Positions 62,361-64,000 of a stretch of 64,000 nucleotides of DNA are shown here, piece after piece; the first letter of the stretch is position 1; every line of letters starts with the position of its first letter. Position numbers and translations under genes: made by a program. Origin of the DNA: Chloracidobacterium sp. (GTDB lineage Bacteria > Acidobacteriota > Blastocatellia > Pyrinomonadales > Pyrinomonadaceae); contig JADJRV010000007.1 of the NCBI GenBank assembly GCA_016712045.1, forward strand, positions 1 through 64,000, in the 5' to 3' direction. The notes under the pieces were generated by a model. It searched no databases, was not told the origin of the DNA, and worked only from the letters and a program-made list of their open reading frames with translations.

Positions 62361-64000
62361 TCAATCCTCGCTCAGGACGATCACGAAATCTTTGTCTTCG
62401 AACATCACTTTTTCAGACTTATTCGGGTTTAGGTGGACTCCATAGTGTTTGTCGGGGTCGGTGGTCTCGGTTGCGATGCGGTAGCCGATGGCAGATTCGC
62501 CGAGGGCGGCGGCGGATGCGACGACGGTGTAGAAATCAACTTCGGTGCCGGTGCGGACGTAGCGGTTCGCTGGTTTGAGATAGACCTCGGAGCCGTCGGC
62601 CTGGAAGAGGACGTCGTAGACCTTTTTCAGCTCTCGATTCTCACTGAGTTGGCTGAGCATCAGGCTGATGAGGTTGTCGCTGACGACGAAATCATCGGCT
62701 TTGGCGACGACGCCGAGTTCGCGGTTGCGCATATCGAGCATTTCGGTGACGATGCTGTAATCGACGCCTTCGGACTCGCTGATGCTGCGTAAATGAAGCA
62801 GAGTGATGAGCGTGTGAGCGTCGCTTTCCTGGATGTCGATGTTGCGATCAGAAAGGACGATGATGTGATCGAAACCCTTGGTATTGACGTCAAGGAGTGT
62901 TTTCTTATCGACGGGGTCGCCCTCGCAAAACGCGATCCGCTGATTCTTGACTTGGGCTTGCAGCTTGGTAACCTCGGCACCGACCGCCGGGTCGTGAGAG
63001 ATAACCAACACCATCGAATCTGCCTTTACGTAATTATCGACTTCGGTGACGATGCGAGGTGCGATCTCGTTCCAGCCGATGATCAGCGTATGTTCTTGGA
63101 CGGGACTGCTTTCTTCGCCGTGCTGGAAAAGTGAAGTGTCGATACCGTCTAAGCCCCGGCCGTTGGCGATAACGGTGTCGTCGTCTTCGGAGATCGCGAT
63201 GACGGATTCACCGTCGCTGTAGGTGCGGTCCATCGGAGGATTGATAAGTGCCTCGCCCGACGGCGTAAACACACCTATCACAGACGATGTCTCATACGCG
63301 AAAAGCGAATCTTTGTACGTTTTGCCTGCAAGAGAATCCGGCATCTCGCTGAAATAGATCTCGTCGCCGGCGAATTCGAGCAAGTCGGCATAGACGACGC
63401 TCAATCCCGACTGGCGGCAAGTCTGGGCCATCACGCGGGAGATGAGGTCCTCGCTGAGGACGTAAACGGCTTCGCCGTTGCCGACTAGCTCTGCGGCATC
63501 GAGGTTACGCTCGTCGCGGATCTCCGCAACGATGTGATACTCGTCCGACTTTCGGCGGCGGCCGTTCGTTATGCCGAGCACGGTCTTGATGACGTATGTG
63601 TCGGGATTTGCGGTCTCGGGCGACAGCACGATGATCGAGCGAGCTTCGTTGATATTCACCATCTCGGCGGCGGACGATTCGAGAGTAGAGCCGCTGCGGA
63701 CGACGATCTTTGTGTTTCGCGTGTCGGTGATCCGGGACTTTATCTCGTCTTCAGCCTCGACCTTGTCCTTTTCCGACAGAATAACGATGCAAGGGCGCTT
63801 TTGGTTTGAGTTTGCTTCGACTAGCTCGGTAATGATCGTGAAGATCTTTTCGGACCAGCCGAGGATGAGAGTGTGGTTGCTATCGAGTACACGAGATCGG
63901 CCGCGTTTCAATTCTTCGATCTTTTGGTCGATGCCAGAAGCGATCGAACCGATAAGTATCGAGATCAGGAAAATCCCGATCAGTGTTGCCGTGAATCTAA
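62361..64000 (-). CDS. CASTOR/POLLUX-type ion channel, cytoplasmic NAD-binding part (partial)
   Basis: The reading frame is open to the window end, so the start and pore helices lie beyond 64000; a membrane helix (LIGIFLISILIGSIASG) and the linker IDQKIEELKRGRSRVL are visible. Then follow two RCK/TrkA-N-like modules: HTLILGWSEKIF and HTLIIGWNEIAP, each starting a Rossmann fold, with CASTOR/POLLUX-type middle part. Such proteins gate K+ or Ca2+ fluxes according to nucleotide or ion binding. The in-frame Met at 63911 is not the start. Confidence 0.85.
   Translation of the reverse strand, partial: RFTATLIGIFLISILIGSIASGIDQKIEELKRGRSRVLDSNHTLILGWSEKIFTIITELVEANSNQKRPCIVILSEKDKVEAEDEIKSRITDTRNTKIVVRSGSTLESSAAEMVNINEARSIIVLSPETANPDTYVIKTVLGITNGRRRKSDEYHIVAEIRDERNLDAAELVGNGEAVYVLSEDLISRVMAQTCRQSGLSVVYADLLEFAGDEIYFSEMPDSLAGKTYKDSLFAYETSSVIGVFTPSGEALINPPMDRTYSDGESVIAISEDDDTVIANGRGLDGIDTSLFQHGEESSPVQEHTLIIGWNEIAPRIVTEVDNYVKADSMVLVISHDPAVGAEVTKLQAQVKNQRIAFCEGDPVDKKTLLDVNTKGFDHIIVLSDRNIDIQESDAHTLITLLHLRSISESEGVDYSIVTEMLDMRNRELGVVAKADDFVVSDNLISLMLSQLSENRELKKVYDVLFQADGSEVYLKPANRYVRTGTEVDFYTVVASAAALGESAIGYRIATETTDPDKHYGVHLNPNKSEKVMFEDKDFVIVLSED

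Noticed and set aside
1..64000. CRISPR array or prophage
   Set aside because: No regularly spaced direct repeats with unique spacers, no cas genes and no phage structural or integrase genes were seen.

Overview
The window looks like a chromosome segment of an Acidobacteriota member, most likely class Blastocatellia (Pyrinomonadales-like). This is inferred from gene content: two VWFA-related proteins of the acidobacterial type, two large Ser/Thr kinases (one carrying TolB-like/TPR modules), an acidobacterial-type ECF sigma factor, a GTP-dependent PEP carboxykinase and a CASTOR/POLLUX-type channel. No phage, CRISPR array or intact insertion sequence is visible.

Layout. 1-1.9 kb: small, partly broken ORFs and repeat-rich spacers. 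1.9-8.1 kb: flippase-like protein, nrdR, lon and an MltD-type lytic transglycosylase. 8.2-12 kb: an O-acyl/esterase group (SGNH lipoprotein, acyltransferase-3/SGNH fusion, alpha/beta esterase). 12-14.5 kb: a redox operon (Rrf2 regulator, zinc-free quinone-oxidoreductase-like dehydrogenase, glutathione peroxidase, thioredoxin) behind a textbook promoter/operator. 14.6-29.8 kb: VWFA protein, deoB, degraded ORFs, DUF885 and M28 peptidases, esterase-TPR, a kinase-TPR giant and a large secreted lipase-like protein. 29.8-32.7 kb: secreted protein, VOC protein and ECF sigma factor, with one exactly spaced bipartite motif in front of three genes. 32.8-35.9 kb: VOC, DUF4286, tsaD and a PQQ-type sugar dehydrogenase. 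36-39.7 kb (minus): housekeeping operon obgE-nadD-rsfS-rlmH-dksA-like-comF. 39.7-40.5 kb: a probable unassigned structured RNA and a helically phased set of DnaA-box-like sites. 40.5-43.8 kb (minus): rplU-rpmA, then a lipoprotein/outer-membrane-protein group. 44-46.4 kb: hpt, then rpiB-deoC with microcompartment-like N-terminal extensions. 46.4-51.1 kb: DnaC-like ATPase, receiver-like protein, TetR, rarA, tRNA-Phe and recA with a pair of candidate SOS operators. 51.4-58 kb: kinase-membrane fusion, second VWFA protein, Tat-exported beta-helix protein. 57-64 kb: xseA/xseB, DoxX, pckG, a GlsB-like protein and the channel, which is cut by the window end.

A dominant property is the number of single-base frame breaks: about 20 genes are split, often at homopolymers, while joined reading frames give coherent families. 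I read these as mostly uncorrected indels of a draft assembly rather than true pseudogenes, and give joined coordinates.

The most interesting non-genic signals are the three-copy bipartite promoter motif beside the ECF sigma gene, the multi-tetraloop RNA upstream of obgE, the five phased DnaA-like boxes, heptanucleotide tandem repeats of different sequence but constant 7-nt period in several spacers, the recA operator pair, and an A-B-A'-B' inverted-repeat element upstream of rpiB.
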